Below, one piece after another: positions 31,440 through 43,800 of a DNA stretch of 64,000 nt (position 1 is its first letter; every line of letters starts with the position of its first letter). A model generated the notes under the pieces. The model made no database searches. It saw only the letters and a program-made list of their open reading frames with translations, and had not been told where the DNA came from. The DNA comes from Stichopus chloronotus (Eukaryota > Echinodermata > Holothuroidea > Aspidochirotida > Stichopodidae), in NCBI GenBank assembly GCA_021234535.1, contig CM037840.1, positions 16,261,415 to 16,325,414 on the forward strand, read 5' to 3'. Both the position numbers and the translations under genes were made by a program.

Positions 31440-33780
31440 ATAATATTCATAGACTATACTGTGAGTTAGACATGCTTCCAAAACAATTACAAGGCAGTGG
31501 TGCACAAGAACATGTAACAGTGACATTAGTAAACAAATGGAACCACTAAAGCACACTTGATGATTAGACAATCAAACAAACTAGGAAATACTTCATGTGA
31601 CCAGTGACCTTGTGAAATTACAGTGTTTCTAGATTTGATGGTGTAGGCATACATCAGCCTGAACACCTGAATGACAAAATAGGCTCAAAATGAACACGGT
31701 GGATTGCTACTGTTCTACTGTACTGCAAACTCGGCTACCAATGTACCACTGGGATCTGTTGAAAAAAATCAGAATTATATGTGTAATCGGCCAACATTTC
31801 AAAAGCCACAAAGGTAAACTCCCAGGCTAGCTGACTTTTCTTCAAAATTATAGAAAACAGAATCAACTTCATTTAAATCGACCAACCCTGGATAAGGTTG
31901 TAGGCCTATACATGCTTCCACTGTCTTCAAATCTTGCAGCAGATGGCAGGATTGTTATATTTGGGTGATTTTCTTTTTGGGGGTACCAAGTTGTGACATG
32001 CCATTTTTGGCATGAAATTCACTCTTTATGTTTCTTTTTCTATGGGACAGTTATTTCATTTGTCTTATACTAATTTCCTGAAAACTGAGGAGGAGGTTAT
32101 GTTCCAATCAAGGGAAGATGAATTATTTACATTCACAAAATGGCCTTATTTGGGGAAAAATATATTTCATGTGTAAATTGTGACACCAAGTTACATTTCT
32201 CACATTAATTCCATAAATATGTCTTTTTCAGAGCATTTAAGGGTATTATATAAATAATTTTAATATTTTGAAGCAAAAAAAAAACATTCATTTCTCAATG
32301 CATGGTTTATCTTAATTGTGTGGTACCGAAAACATTTGTTTCCCGTGTAAAGAAGTACGGGGGACACCAAAACTAGACTTCCTAATATTTCAAATTTTAA
32401 AGCAGCCAGTAAAATTTCACAAAGGGCATGTCAAATGTCAGTTACTGTATGTCACATTAAAGGTCAAGAGCAGTCGCCCCAAAATTATGTTGAACTATCA
32501 ACTAAATTTTGTAATTTCCTTTTTATTTTTCTTCCAAGAAGCTTTCAGGATATTTTAAGACTTAAATATTCAACATTCAAGGTAAACCAAGGTATTACTT
32601 CTTGTAAATTTCACAATTCAGTGAAAAACATGTTGTCACATCATCTCATATGATTGGCAAGGGCCATTCACAAACTAGTGTAGACTACTATCCTTGTTCA
32701 AATTGGGGTGACTGCATTTGCCCTTTAAGATGGTGAAATTTAACAAGACATTTGAGAGTTCGAACTTTAGTACATAACTTTGGTTTCAAGGTCAATTTTC
32801 ACATCGTAAACTTTTAGTGGGACACCAAACTAGTCTTCAAAATTGAAAAGGATCTTGTATTTGTATTTATGTTGAAATTTCTCTCCATATTGTTTACTGC
32901 TTGAAACAGCCTGAGTGCCAAGGCCTTAACAATTTTCAAACTACTGGAGAGGATTACAGAACCCAACTAGAGCTATAATATTGGAAAAGGAGTAGGAAAG
33001 TTTCACGCGTAAAGTGTGACACAAAAGTTTACACGCGAAACCTCTGTGATCAATTTTCTTCAATCAATTAAATGTCAACATTTTTTATTGAGCTTGTGCT
33101 TGGTTGTCATAATTTGTATGCTGTCTTCAATTCATGTTGAACTCTATACAAAACAAGCCATTAAACAAGGGGAAATCTAAATTTTCAAATCGTATCTTTA
33201 AATGTCATAATTTTTGGCCCGAAAATGGCCACTTTTGGTGCTTATTTTCCCCAAATCTTGAGGATTTATGACCATGATACAAATGTTGTGGTAATTATGT
33301 AATTACTCTACGTTATTGTGACAAAATAAAAACAATCAAAATTACGCTTGCACGGCAGAAGCCTTTGAAAGTGTATTTTTGTCATTGGTACCCTTATTTA
33401 GAAAATCACCCATTTGCTGAATAAAGGTGAAGACTTTGTGATTAGCTACTATGAGAAATGTAGGTAGGTCAACGAAGATGCAGGAGGTGGGCGGTAAACT
33501 GCGACTTTCATTGTTGTGGCCTAGGCTATAAAAGTAAATGATGAAATGCAGTTGTCGCCTGTAAGTTGTTAACTTTAGGCTGTAATGCAACTTCTCAGAA
33601 GCCCTGTGAGAGAACATGTACTGTACAGTACTGTGCCTGTTTTAAGAATGTCCTATTCGACTATAGCCTAGGCTAGGCGAAGTAGCGTAACGTTATTGTG
33701 TACAAATTTACTAGCTAGGCCTATGTACATGTCCGACACAGACAAGAATGGAAATTCAGATTTAAAAATAATCGACTTAC
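31440..33780. other. No gene recognised; possible first intron of locus B
   Basis: AT-rich. Short plus-strand frames at 32316-32558 and 32435-32653 lack motifs. Weak repeated phrases around CACACCAAACTAG, GTGACACCAAGTT and GTGACACAAAAGTTTACACG (32180-33040) suggest an old dispersed repeat. Confidence 0.4.
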
Positions 33781-33783
33781 ACA

Positions 33784-33806
33784 ACAGTCTCCTCATTATT
33801 ATCCAT
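33784..33806 (-). CDS. Possible initiating exon (MDNNEETVV then donor)
   Basis: On the minus strand an ATG at 33806 is followed by eight codons and a good donor (GT|GTAAGTCG). It lies at the edge of a region (33650-34110) with more CpG than its surroundings. It could be the first coding exon of locus B, 2.4 kb upstream of the finger exon. Its phase does not prove the join. Speculative. Confidence 0.25.
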
Positions 33807-34009
33807 CGTGACCACCGAGGTTGTGTTGTCTGGTAATATGATCTGATGAATTAGAATCAGTACTGATTACGATCCTTCGGATATTAGAAGATTCAAACTC
33901 CACTCGTTCTAACGTTCGTTGAAACGACGCTTGTCGTACCCGTTATGATTATATTTCTATCAAACGCGGTGGTACGGTATATACGCCGTTATTTGAAATC
34001 ACACAGATC

Positions 34010-34052
34010 AACGTACGTACGTGCGTACGTACGTGTGTACGTGTGTGTACGT
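34010..34052. repeat. ACGT-rich simple repeat
   Basis: Near-tandem CGTACGTACGTGCGTACGTA followed by CGTGTGTACGTG variants. Confidence 0.8.
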
Positions 34053-34054
34053 GC

Positions 34055-35690
34055 GGACAGTACAGCTCAGGGGTATATCCCGGATGCATACATGTAGATC
34101 TATGCCGCGCGCTGGAGGCTAGTTTTTTATTCGTACGTCAGCGAGGGGAAAATCGGTTTTTAGCAAATTTTTAAATTTGTTTTAAAATCATGGTTAGGGG
34201 GCTGGGTCTACGATTACGGCGGTGATGGTATTCTTAACCCGTTCTTTCATAATCAGGTGTCAGAATTACGAAAAAAGGGTCCAAAAGCTGTTATTTTGGA
34301 ATTAGGGGCGCGGCCTATTTCCAAGAAACTGATTGGTCAGTGCAATTGACATTCCCCCTCGCTATACTATGAAAAAAAAAACTCACGCAAGGACACGTGG
34401 GGGAGCGGACAAGGCGGGAAGTCTTATCCAGTGATCCATCTTTTCAACAGTCCATGGTGAAGCTGCTGTGACTTGAAAAGTTCAAATGCGTTGCGTGGTG
34501 AAGTATTGTCCGCTCCTGTGGATGTGTCACCGTTTCCAGAAAGAAGAAGTGGTCACATTATTGCATCTTACACCAATTACAATAAGACTAATGCAGATAT
34601 TTGGTATGTGAATATTTGGTGTTGTTGACGCTGATGGGGCAACTATCTTATCTGTGCATGGAAAAAATCGAACAGATTTACTAGCCTCTCAAAGCCTGCA
34701 TTCAAGAGTTCAAAGTTCATATCGTTATGGCCCGATTCTTGAGAACTGCCTCATAACAACCCATGACAAGCAATTCCAAATATGGACAACTGACTGGCAC
34801 TCCCCCCCCCCTGGAAAATCAAAAATTTGAAAAAACGTATAAAAATAAAGAAAAAAAGCGAACAAAACGTGTTTTCCCTATTTATATGAGGTAAAGAGGC
34901 TTTAAAAATGGCCTTTCCAGCGATCTAGGAGGCATTTCGGGCCAAAATGTTCTTGCGCTTCGCGCAAACTCATGGTGTTGCAGACCTTTTGCCCCCAAGA
35001 AATTTTAGCCCCCCTCCTGAATTTTTTTTCTGCGGACGCCCATGCTAGACACCCAAAATTAAGACAAAGGTTCAACAATTCGGGCAAAACTTGCAGGCCT
35101 TAAAACTCGGGGCTGAGACAAAGAGCGTCAATGGGAACTGCAGCATGCGTAGCCGTAGTGGTGAGGATACGCGCGGTATGCCAATCTCTCGATCAATATA
35201 CGTTAACTTTTCGGTATGCGTGGGCCTAGGCCTATGGGCTACTTGTGAGGGCGAAGACGGAAAAAATACTCATATTCCATGGAGGGCAATCCATTAGTCC
35301 GTCTGACAGAGAGTTCGGGTCACCAACTAATAAATAATGATGTCTTCAGAATTCGTACAGAACCTCGCTCCCCCTCCCCCCAAAGAAGATCGGGTAGGTA
35401 CCGTAGGCGTGATGGGAAGGGGTGTCGTATGACTCGAGAGAAAACTGGTGAAAAGTTTAGTCCATCCGGGGCTGTGCTCATTTCCATATCAGCGAACGAG
35501 TAAGACATCGGCAAAAGACTTGACGTCGACCCAACCTCGATGGACGTTGAATCGTCCCAACATTAATTCGACGACGCATCGATTTGCAAATATGTGAATA
35601 TTTGATATCAAGTTCCCCCACAGGCCTGGTCAACGCTCTGGGCCTGAGAAGGTCTATTTATAGCATGCTTACGATGGCCCAATTGCTGGT
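34055..35690. other. No gene recognised
   Basis: Contains an A-run (about 34373-34382), a C-run (about 34803-34811) and short motif-free frames on both strands (34902-35514). Confidence 0.4.
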
Positions 35691-35692
35691 CG

Positions 35693-35955
35693 GGAGTGTT
35701 GGTCGGTAACGCTAGTCGGTATGTTTGGTCAGTCCAAAATGTTAGTCGGTCAAACTTGTCCGTCGAAACTGTCTTGTCTGTCAATGTTATTCACTCTAGT
35801 CCGTTCAACTATTCTAGTCAGTGAAGAAATATCACTGATCGGTAATTAACGGACTAATATCACCGACCAATTTGGTGAGCTTTGGTTAGTCCGTAGCGAC
35901 TGACCAATCTATGGACTAACGCAATCGATGGTCAGTGACGTCTGTGACTAGTTTA
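35693..35955. repeat. AGTCGGT repeat array, locus 2
   Basis: TGGTCGGTAACGCTAGTCGG, TTAGTCGGTCAA, ACGGACTAAT and ACCGACCAATTT variants recur, as at 24785-25210. Confidence 0.7.
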
Positions 35956-35959
35956 AGTT

Positions 35960-37050
35960 TTCAGTGTAGCCTGTACTGGCTAGGCCCCATTGCAATACGT
36001 AGGAACCCTTATGACAGTTCTGTTGTAAGTCCCATAGCTTCATTAGTGAGTCCATAAGTTAATTGTATTCAGTCAATTGATTGCTATCATTGCCATTTGT
36101 AAGATCGTTTATTGAATTATGCCATAATTGGTAATTTTAGTACACTGGGAGTATCATGAGTCAAACACTTAGCGAATGTCGAACCCATGAAATAGTCAAA
36201 CATTTACTAAAATCGATAAAACTTTACAGTAATAATTGGTTACTGTACAGTATGTGCATGTCTCTCTTTTTGTTGCTATATTTTGGTGATGTGTAGATCG
36301 AGTAGTCCATACAAAATGAATTTTGAAATGAAGTAATCTGGAGTCAATCACTACCAAAAAGCAAAGAAAAACAAATACCATAAATTAATATGTTTATAAC
36401 AAAAAGAATGTTGTCTTTTCTTTCTAAAATTGTACTACAGTATATAGCCTCAACAAACACATTTTGGTCACAAATGTTGGTAATTTGTTTGCAAAGTTCT
36501 AGTCCAAAGGTAAGCCACACTAACAATACATTGAAATCACATCATATTTACACATTGTGCTGCATGGTGTTTAGAACACAGTGATCAACTCATGATATTG
36601 ATTGATTCATGATTTCTTAAGTTAGACCTGTGTTCGGCATGTAGACCCCTGTAAAATGCGTGCATACGTGTATTTGCGCTAAACTTGAAGTAGATCTACA
36701 GTACAACAGAAGGGTTCCAAATCCTATCAGGCCAAGTCTTTGACTGCCTACTGGGTAATAGTTACTAATATAGCTAGGAAAGTGTTGCCAGATATAGGCC
36801 ATGAACATTCAATGAGTCGTGAAGTATGTAGTGGAATTTTCTTACACTGCACTAATACTTTGCCAAATGCAATTTCAATATTACTGTATATCATACTTTG
36901 ACCTAGGGTAGTTAATTACAGAGCTCTGATGTTATGTTTAGTTTGCTCATAATCATGAAAACATATCTTAAGAAGTAAGAAATGAAATGATTGTGCAGAA
37001 TATGGTTTCCCCACTACTGTACTTACTGGTGTGGGTATTCACGATCGAGT
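35960..37050. other. No gene recognised
   Basis: AT-rich; short frames such as 36344-36526 and 36617-36808 (minus) have no motif. Confidence 0.4.
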
Positions 37051-37054
37051 GACT

Positions 37055-37114
37055 GTACTTTCTCCTCTGTTTCTGTGCCGTTTTCTATGCACTTAAAAAG
37101 TACTTTCTCCTCTG
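37055..37114 (+). mobile_element. Micro-insertion: 30-bp LINE 3' tail with 15-bp target duplication
   Basis: GTACTTTCTCCTCTG occurs at 37055-37069 and again at 37100-37114. Exactly between them (37070-37099) lies the extreme 3' end of the Tx1-like LINE: TTTCTGTGCCGTTTTCTATG, then the CACTTAAAAA end. The same tail ends the copies at 11851 and 44408. The structure is that of an extremely 5'-truncated retrotransposition event. Confidence 0.9.
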
Positions 37115-37775
37115 CAGAATCCTTCCTGAATAATCGTGGAAGCAGGGCCATAAAAGCTGAAGAAACATATGGGAAGAACCAGTGTGCCAATTAAGATTCA
37201 GTGCGACCTGAACAGGAATAAGGGATCCAATCAAGCAGGAAAGCTACAGTACTGTATAGTAGCAGGGCAATCCTCAAGCAGTACCATACATGTTTAAATG
37301 AAAGGGTGTCTGGACTTTACGTTCACTGATGACACCTTGATGATGACGTCACCACAGAGGCTGATCAAGCAGAGGAATAGAGGAATGCGTTGACTTTTTG
37401 TTTACTTCCAGAGATTCCAATATCAAAGCTGCTAATTAATATACACAGTGTCACTCCATCAGTGATTTAACCTTGGAGCATAAACTTATAACTAAACTCT
37501 AAGAACTGGACTAGATTTTGTAAGACTAAAAAAGACTACAGGATGTAAGATTTGCAAGACATTCGTGATCTTTGCTGCTGACACAAACTCTAATTTTGTC
37601 TACTTTTATTTGGTGTCACAATACTGTATGTTAGCAATTTTCAAACGGGGCTTGCAACTTCAGAAGGCTGTTAGCATGTTCATCCATTCTATTTCTTTAA
37701 ATATTTAGCCTCTAGATTACGCCCCAACTTTAGACACGACTTGTGGCCACATCTAAGCCATAACTTGGGTCGTTG
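37115..37775. other. No gene recognised
   Basis: No open frame with a motif; contains GATGACGTCACCA near 37342. Confidence 0.4.
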
Positions 37776-37779
37776 TTTA

Positions 37780-37995
37780 TTCATGAGAAATATTCCCATG
37801 TTAATGTCGTAGTGAGGAAGCTGCACCTCATGGAAAATTTCTCGCAAGAATTTCTCACAAGGCTTATGTATGAGAAATTTTCATGAGAATTACGGTGGAA
37901 ATTTCTCGTGAGAATCTCATGAGAAATTGGGACCAATTTCTCATGAGATTCTCACGAGAAATTCCTCATAAAATCTGCATGAGAAATTTTTATAA
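37780..37995. repeat. CTCATGAGA-type repeat, locus 2, with perfect 31-bp inverted repeat
   Basis: Positions 37900-37930 and 37933-37963 are exact inverted copies separated only by GA at 37931-37932. The arms are built of AATTTCTCGTGAGAATCTCA and TGAGAAATTGG. Further TCATGAGAA and ATTTCTCRC variants flank it on both sides from 37785 to 37992. Confidence 0.92.
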
Positions 37996-38004
37996 GGGCC
38001 CCCT

Positions 38005-38394
38005 TAATGTTCATCTGGCACCGCCCTGATGGATCGGATGCCTCAAGGTTGGGCCGGGAGTACTCTCCCACCTGCTGTCACCATGTTGTGAAATTGTTAG
38101 GTGTCCGATTTCCGACCATGACGCAGTGCTTTCCGGGGAGGCGGAGGAAAGGCCAACTATCAAGTTCTACAGAGACGTCACAAAGTACGCCATCGACCGG
38201 CGCACAAAGGCAGTCCGTCACGTTCATGGTGTGGTATAGAAGGACCCTCTCGACATGGTAGAGGTATTTTAGAACTTGCAGCAGCTGTCGATGAGGGCCT
38301 TCAACAGTTCTCTCTTAACAGTCGACAAGCTCTGGAGGGCAATGGCGAAGGTGAAAGCCGGGAAAACCTTCGGGTTGAATTTTACATAACGAAT
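38005..38394 (+). mobile_element. Tx1/L1-like LINE scrap (endonuclease and pre-RT region, deleted)
   Basis: Matches the full-length ORF2 from about 41418 (TGGCACCG, GATGGATCGGATGCCTCAAG) to about 41540. It then jumps to the part starting GAGGCGGAGGAAAGGCCAAC (about 41896) and runs, with gaps, to the region corresponding to 42230. A stop replaces a codon in the VVQKDP segment. No target duplication seen. Confidence 0.85.
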
Positions 38395-38539
38395 ATGAAG
38401 CTGTAGGATCATTCAGTGACTTCGGGTACGAAGCTAAAAGAAAAGTGCATGTAATGTTAAGAAGGGTAAGAACAAACGCAGACAGGATCGAGTCATACAT
38501 TTCGAGTGCATAGACACGGTACAGAAACAGGATATACAT

Positions 38540-38712
38540 GTGTTCAATACCACCCGGTCCGCCCGCACCGAACCCAGAGGACCCCACCGCCTGCCAAACG
38601 TCGACCTAGACAAACGAGCACAGTCGCCCTCAACCAAACCTGCGCCCTCACCGATGCCAGAACGACGTCCGCAGGCCGCCCCTCTCCCCTAAATACAATA
38701 CAACGGCAGGCC
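38540..38712 (-). mobile_element. Tx1/L1-like LINE scrap (end of ORF2), opposite strand
   Basis: Minus-strand reading gives CIVFRGEGRPADVVLASVRA and, after a shift, GRRLAGGG, VRCGRTG. It corresponds to about 44070-44225 of the full element. It lies 150 bases from the plus-strand scrap but in opposite orientation. Confidence 0.85.
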
Positions 38713-38749
38713 TCACAGCCATGAGGCGCCGTATGTGACAAAATGTTAA

Positions 38750-39187
38750 AACAAAATATATTGATTACACATTCAGATATACATAATTTATAACCCGAAA
38801 TATATAGTTTACTCGTTTAACTCATATATATATGTTACATGAAATCTATTTACATTTTCCATAACCTCTATTTATTATGATAATCCACATACATTTATCA
38901 CTCTCGAGCATAATGCGCAATTTTGTTATATGCGGCATTCCGTGTAATTTTGTCACTCTTGGCGAGGTTAGAGAATTACATATTACTACCACGCGAACGG
39001 CACGCGAATACGAGGGGCTGTAGTGAATACTGAATTACAAGGGTGGAGAAAACTACAGCAAGGCGGAGCTTATACGACTACTGTGCGCACGAGCAGCGGG
39101 TCTTCACATGCATAGGATAAGGCCTAAAGTACTCGTATAAATGTTAATCACAAGTAAGCCTAACGTCAAGCCTAAAGTAAAATCGTA
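38750..39187 (+). promoter_or_regulatory. Likely upstream/promoter region of the gene starting at 39188
   Basis: AT-rich to 38900, then a more CpG-containing stretch (about 38925-39110) just upstream of the ATG at 39188. No definite TATA or initiator could be assigned. Confidence 0.25.
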
Positions 39188-39528
39188 ATGGACGTGAATG
39201 GCTTTGCTGCCGCGTTTTCCTCAACTTCTAGTGTTTACAGGGATGCAATTTCTCTGCTGCGTAGCCATGTATCAGATGAGCAAAGAGCTTATATTATACA
39301 AAGACGGATTGGTGATGCTATAAACCTCATACAGGTTACCATCGATGTTCTGCGACCACAGACACAAGAAAACCAGGCCAACATCGTTACAAGACTGCAA
39401 CAGCTCCATTCATCAATACAAAATGCCCAAACACAGTTATCCGCAATAGTATTAGTAGAAAACGATGAGGATTCCCATTACCACTTCCAGTGTCCGCGAG
39501 AAGTCAGTGAATTTTCTGGCCGGCCAAG
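39188..39528 (+). CDS. First exon of an integrase-domain-type orphan gene (candidate)
   Basis: ATG at 39188 opens 113 codons: MDVNGFAAAFSSTSSVYRD, a helical region with LRSHVSDEQRAYIIQRRI and INLIQVTIDVL, then CPREVSEFSGRPR. A clean donor (AAG|GTAAAA, exon end 39528, phase 2) follows. A short helical N-terminus ending in a GRP(R/K) motif right before a splice site is what I recall from multi-exon uncharacterised genes whose next exons carry an HTH and an rve integrase core. The continuation is not found before the full-length LINE that begins at 39620 nor in the 1 kb after it. Host gene or element-derived status is unclear. Confidence 0.42.
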
Positions 39529-39831
39529 GTAAAAAAACACAATTATAGGCTAGACGTAAGTGCAAGCATTAGCAAACTGATGGCAGAGGCAGAATTTGGT
39601 CCAACGGGAAGGTCTAGGCAGACAGACAGTTTGGCCGTCGTGGAGTGCAGACGTGTTTTCGTCTCGCTCCTCCGCTGCACCCTACTACTACTACTACTAC
39701 TGCTTACTTGCCTGTTGCCTGGTGCTGTTTTCGGTTTTGTTTTTCGTGGTTGGGTCCCGCTCATTCAGTTACGTTACCTTTTCCTTTCTATTTGTTTGTT
39801 TTCGTGGCCTAGTGCCACTTAAATCGTTGCT

Positions 39832-40825
39832 ATGCCCGGAGGTCGGGATAGCACGATTGTTAAGTTGCAGTTTAGGTCGGATGTAAACGTTACACCCCCT
39901 CAGGTGTTTTCGTTGTTGAAAAATAATGGGGTAGAGGTTAAAGACGTACAGATGTTGCAGGCGCTTGCGGCCCGCAACACCTATGACCTAAAGTTCAGGT
40001 CAGATGCGGCCCGTTTACAGGGTGTATCTTGCCTTAAAGGGCTGGATGGGCTAACTGTCACGCCATATGATCGCTCTGTGGTGGTGACAGTACTGTACCT
40101 GAACTTTGAGGTCGATCAGGGTCTGGTTGCGAGGGTTTTAGGCCAGTACGGAACTGTCTCAGACATGCGGTGGGTCACATACAGTGAAGGTGACTTAAAA
40201 GGCATCCTGAACGGAAAGAGGCAGTTCCGTATGGTATTGAAGAGGGATATTCCGTCCTTCCTCTTCATAGGGGGTTCCAAAGCGCACATTCGATACTTTG
40301 GGCAGCCCCGCACCTGTTTCAAGTGCGGAGAGGAGGGGCACGAAGCCAAATCGTGCAAGTGCGGATGCTGGATCGCCTCCTGTACCCCCGCATTCAGACC
40401 CTGAACCAATGGTGGAGGACCCTAGGTCCCCTTCGCCTGATGAGGTGGCACGTCAGGTCGAAGAGGAATTTAGGGCCTCTAAGCATTGTGCGGAGGTCTC
40501 TGGGACCCCTGAGGCAGACCCCTCATCAGCCTCCCCTTCAACACCTACGGAGGCAGAGACTGAAGCGTCAGCAGTGGAGAATGACCTTCAGCTCTCATCG
40601 GACTCGGAGTCTGATTCTGCCATGTCAGATGCTGGGGATTCGGCCTCAGAGCCTCCACCAAAGGAACCACCATCCGGGGAGGGCTGGTTTGATCTGTGCG
40701 AGGGGGTTCCACCGGAACCAAACTTGAAAAGGTCGGCCTCTACATCAGACCAGGGACTTCATCCTTCTGGGCCACCAACGCCCAGCCCACGTAATAAAAA
40801 GGCCAAGTCAGGAACAGACAGTTAG
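39832..40825 (+). pseudogene. LINE ORF1 (nucleic-acid-binding protein), frameshifted
   Basis: The first frame starts at ATG 39832 (MPGGRDSTIVKLQFRSDVNV). It contains an RRM-like or gag-like region and one zinc knuckle, CFKCGEEGHEAKSC (about residues 162-175). It then runs off and stops at 40404. A second frame, open from 40298 to 40825, carries the acidic Ser/Pro-rich tail (SDPEPMVEDPRSPSPDEVA ... NKKAKSGTDS). The change of frame is needed at about 40355-40400. It is either a mutation in this copy or, less likely, a programmed shift. ORF1 ends 17 bases before the ORF2 start. Confidence 0.8.
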
Positions 40826-40842
40826 TCATAAAACATTTCATC

Positions 40843-43800
40843 ATGCCAGATACCCTGTCCCTCATGACCCTTAATGTTAATGGTTTGAGAGACAGACGGA
40901 AACGGTCCAGAATTGTTCAATTTTGTAAATCAATAGGAGTGGACTTCGTTTTCCTCCAGGAGACCCACATTGTTAATGAGGACGATGTCTACTCCTGGTC
41001 ATATGAATGGGGTGGGGGTTTGCATGCTTCTTTTGGTTCCACGTCGTCTTGTGGTTCCATTATTTTAGTTTCTCCAAGATGGACTTCCCTGGTTGGAAAA
41101 GTTGATCGTGATCATGAAGGCCGGTTCGTATGCATCACCATAAAACATCCTTGTGGGAGCTTCTGCCTGTGTAACATTTATGCACCCAATCGGCCTTCAG
41201 ACAGGAGGAACTTTTTCACTACCCTACCTTCCTTCGTTCCTGGCTGCGCCCCTTGTATCCTGGCTGGAGACTTTAACTGTGTCCCCGACACACGGTTCGA
41301 CCGAATGTCTTCGTGCGCATCGTCGAACTGTGATGTCGGCATGGCGGAATTGGACATGTTTATAAAGAATCACGACATGGTTGACGTTTGGAGGGTGCAA
41401 CACCCCCGACTACCCATGTTCACTTGGCACCGTCCTGATGGATCGGATGCCTCAAGGTTGGACCGGGTGTACTCTCCACCTGCCCTGTCTCCGAGGTGCT
41501 GTGAAATCGTGACATGTCCAATTTCGGATCATGATGCAGTTACTGTCTCCTTTCAACCCCCAGTGTCATGGCCAGTAGGGAGGGGGTCCTGGAAAATGAA
41601 CACTGATGTTCTGACGGAGGATGACTATAACAAACAGTTTAAGGCCAGGTACGGGGGGTGGCGAACATTGAGGCCGGCCTTTTCATCGGGTTTGGAGTGG
41701 TGGGACGATGTGAAGTCCCGCATCAAACAGTTTACAGTTGAGTACTGTGTAGCAAGGGCTCGTCGAAGAAGGGAGGAGTTCCTCTCGCTCTGCTCTAGGG
41801 AGAGGAACGGGGACTCCTCCGCGCTTCACGCAATCCAGCGGTATCTTGATCAAAAACTACACGGGGCTCGTGTCCGCGCTCGAGTGCGTTACGTGGAGGC
41901 GGAGGAAAGACCATGTATTAAGTTCTACCGAGACGTCACGAAGTACGCCATTGATCGGCGCATAAAGGCAGTCCGTGACGTCCATGGTGTGGTACAGAAG
42001 GACCCTCTCGACATCGTAGAGGTATTCAAGAACTACTATGAGCAGCTTTACACTGCAGCAGATGTCGATGAGGGCCTTCAACAGTCCCTTTTAGATAATT
42101 TTGTTTGGGCCCCTTCCGACGATCAGAACGACGAACTTGGTTCTCCGTTGACAGTCGACGAGCTCTGGAGGGCGGTGGCGAAGATGAAATCCGGTAAAGC
42201 CCCTGGGTCCGACGGTATTCCGGTTGAATTTTACAAACGCTTCTGGAGTACCGTTGGCCCCGATCTGCGTGATGTATTCGTCTCCGCCTTCCTTGCTGGC
42301 TCATTGAGCCCTTCGCAGCGCACAGGTGTGATAACGCTGTTGCCAAAGGCAGGGGATCCCTTTGAACCGAAAAACAAGCGGCCAATCACCCTGTTGAACG
42401 TGGACTACAAGATCCTGGCAAAAGCCCTTTGTAACAGGCTAGGTACAGTTATGCCGGATCTTGTTGGGCCTTTTCAGACATGTGCGGTGCGGGGACGCAG
42501 TGTTCAGCAGAACCTCTGGTTGATGCGGGACTTAGTTGAATTTGTTATTGACCGTGACCTCCCATGTGCGCTTGTCTCCCTCGATCAGGAGAAGGCCTTT
42601 GACATGGTTGATCACGGTTTTCTCCTTAAAGTGTTGGCGAAGTTTAATTTAAATCCAGATTTTGTTGCATGGGTTAATTTACTGTATAATAATGTAAGCG
42701 GTTGTGTTATTGTGAATGGCTTTTCATCGGGCACCTTCAGAGTCCAGCGCGGGGTACGACAAGGATGTCCCCTCTCACCTCTCCTCTATGTTTTGTTTAG
42801 TGAATCCCTTGTAAGAGCCTTACAAGTCAACCCTTTGTTTCGTCCGTTCAATATTCCTGGTGGATCTGTGGTCAAGTGCCTTCAGTACGCTGATGACGTC
42901 ACTTGCGTAGTCTCTGACGTGGCCTCCTTCAGGGCCCTTACTGGCACGCTGGCTACCTTTCAAAGAGCAACAGGTGCCAGACTGAACCCAACAAAAACCA
43001 AAGGACTTCGTCTAGGTGGGTGGCGATATAGACAACTGCCCTTCGCGGCATCGTGGGTGGATGGCGCAATAAAAATTAATGGTATATGGTTTGGTTATGG
43101 TTCGCCGGAGTCACTTACCTGGAATGAGAAAGTGGACCTGGTGGAGGCTAGGTTGGAGGACTTCAGGGATCGCTACATTAGCTTGTTGGGGAAGGTTACT
43201 GTTATCAATCGTTTCGTTTACCCTCTCTTGTGGTACCCGGGCACTGTTCTGGTTGCTCCAGATGGTGTCCTGGCTCGACTCGAGAGGGCCGTGTTTAGTT
43301 TTTTATGGTCAGGGAAGACGGAGTTGGTCAAAAGAAGGGTAGTGTATCAGGACCTTAGGAGTGGGGGATTGGGCCTTGTGCATTTTCCCTCCAAGCTCCG
43401 TTTTCTCCTGACCAAATGTGTTTATAGTGCTGTTGACAGCAACATGCCGTTTGCCTATTTTGTTCGTGATTGGGGAGGGCTTTCTTTCCGCCGTTTTTTC
43501 CCCTCCCTTTTTAGCAACAGTGCTCCCCACAGCTGGAGGCCCACGAAGGCCTACGGCCACATGAGGGACACTCTCCGTATTATGTCATCCGCGGGGGACG
43601 TCTCGCAATCCAGTGCGGGGACTCAATATCGGGCTATTTTTGATGAATTGGTCGGCCAGGTCCATCCAACCGACTATGCTTCGGGGCCGGAAGTGTGGAG
43701 TGCAGTTCACAGCAGGTCACTTGACTTTCGCCGGCGAGACCTGTTGTGGCGAATTGCACATGACGCCATTGTAACCATCCTCAAGCGCCATCGGTGGCGT

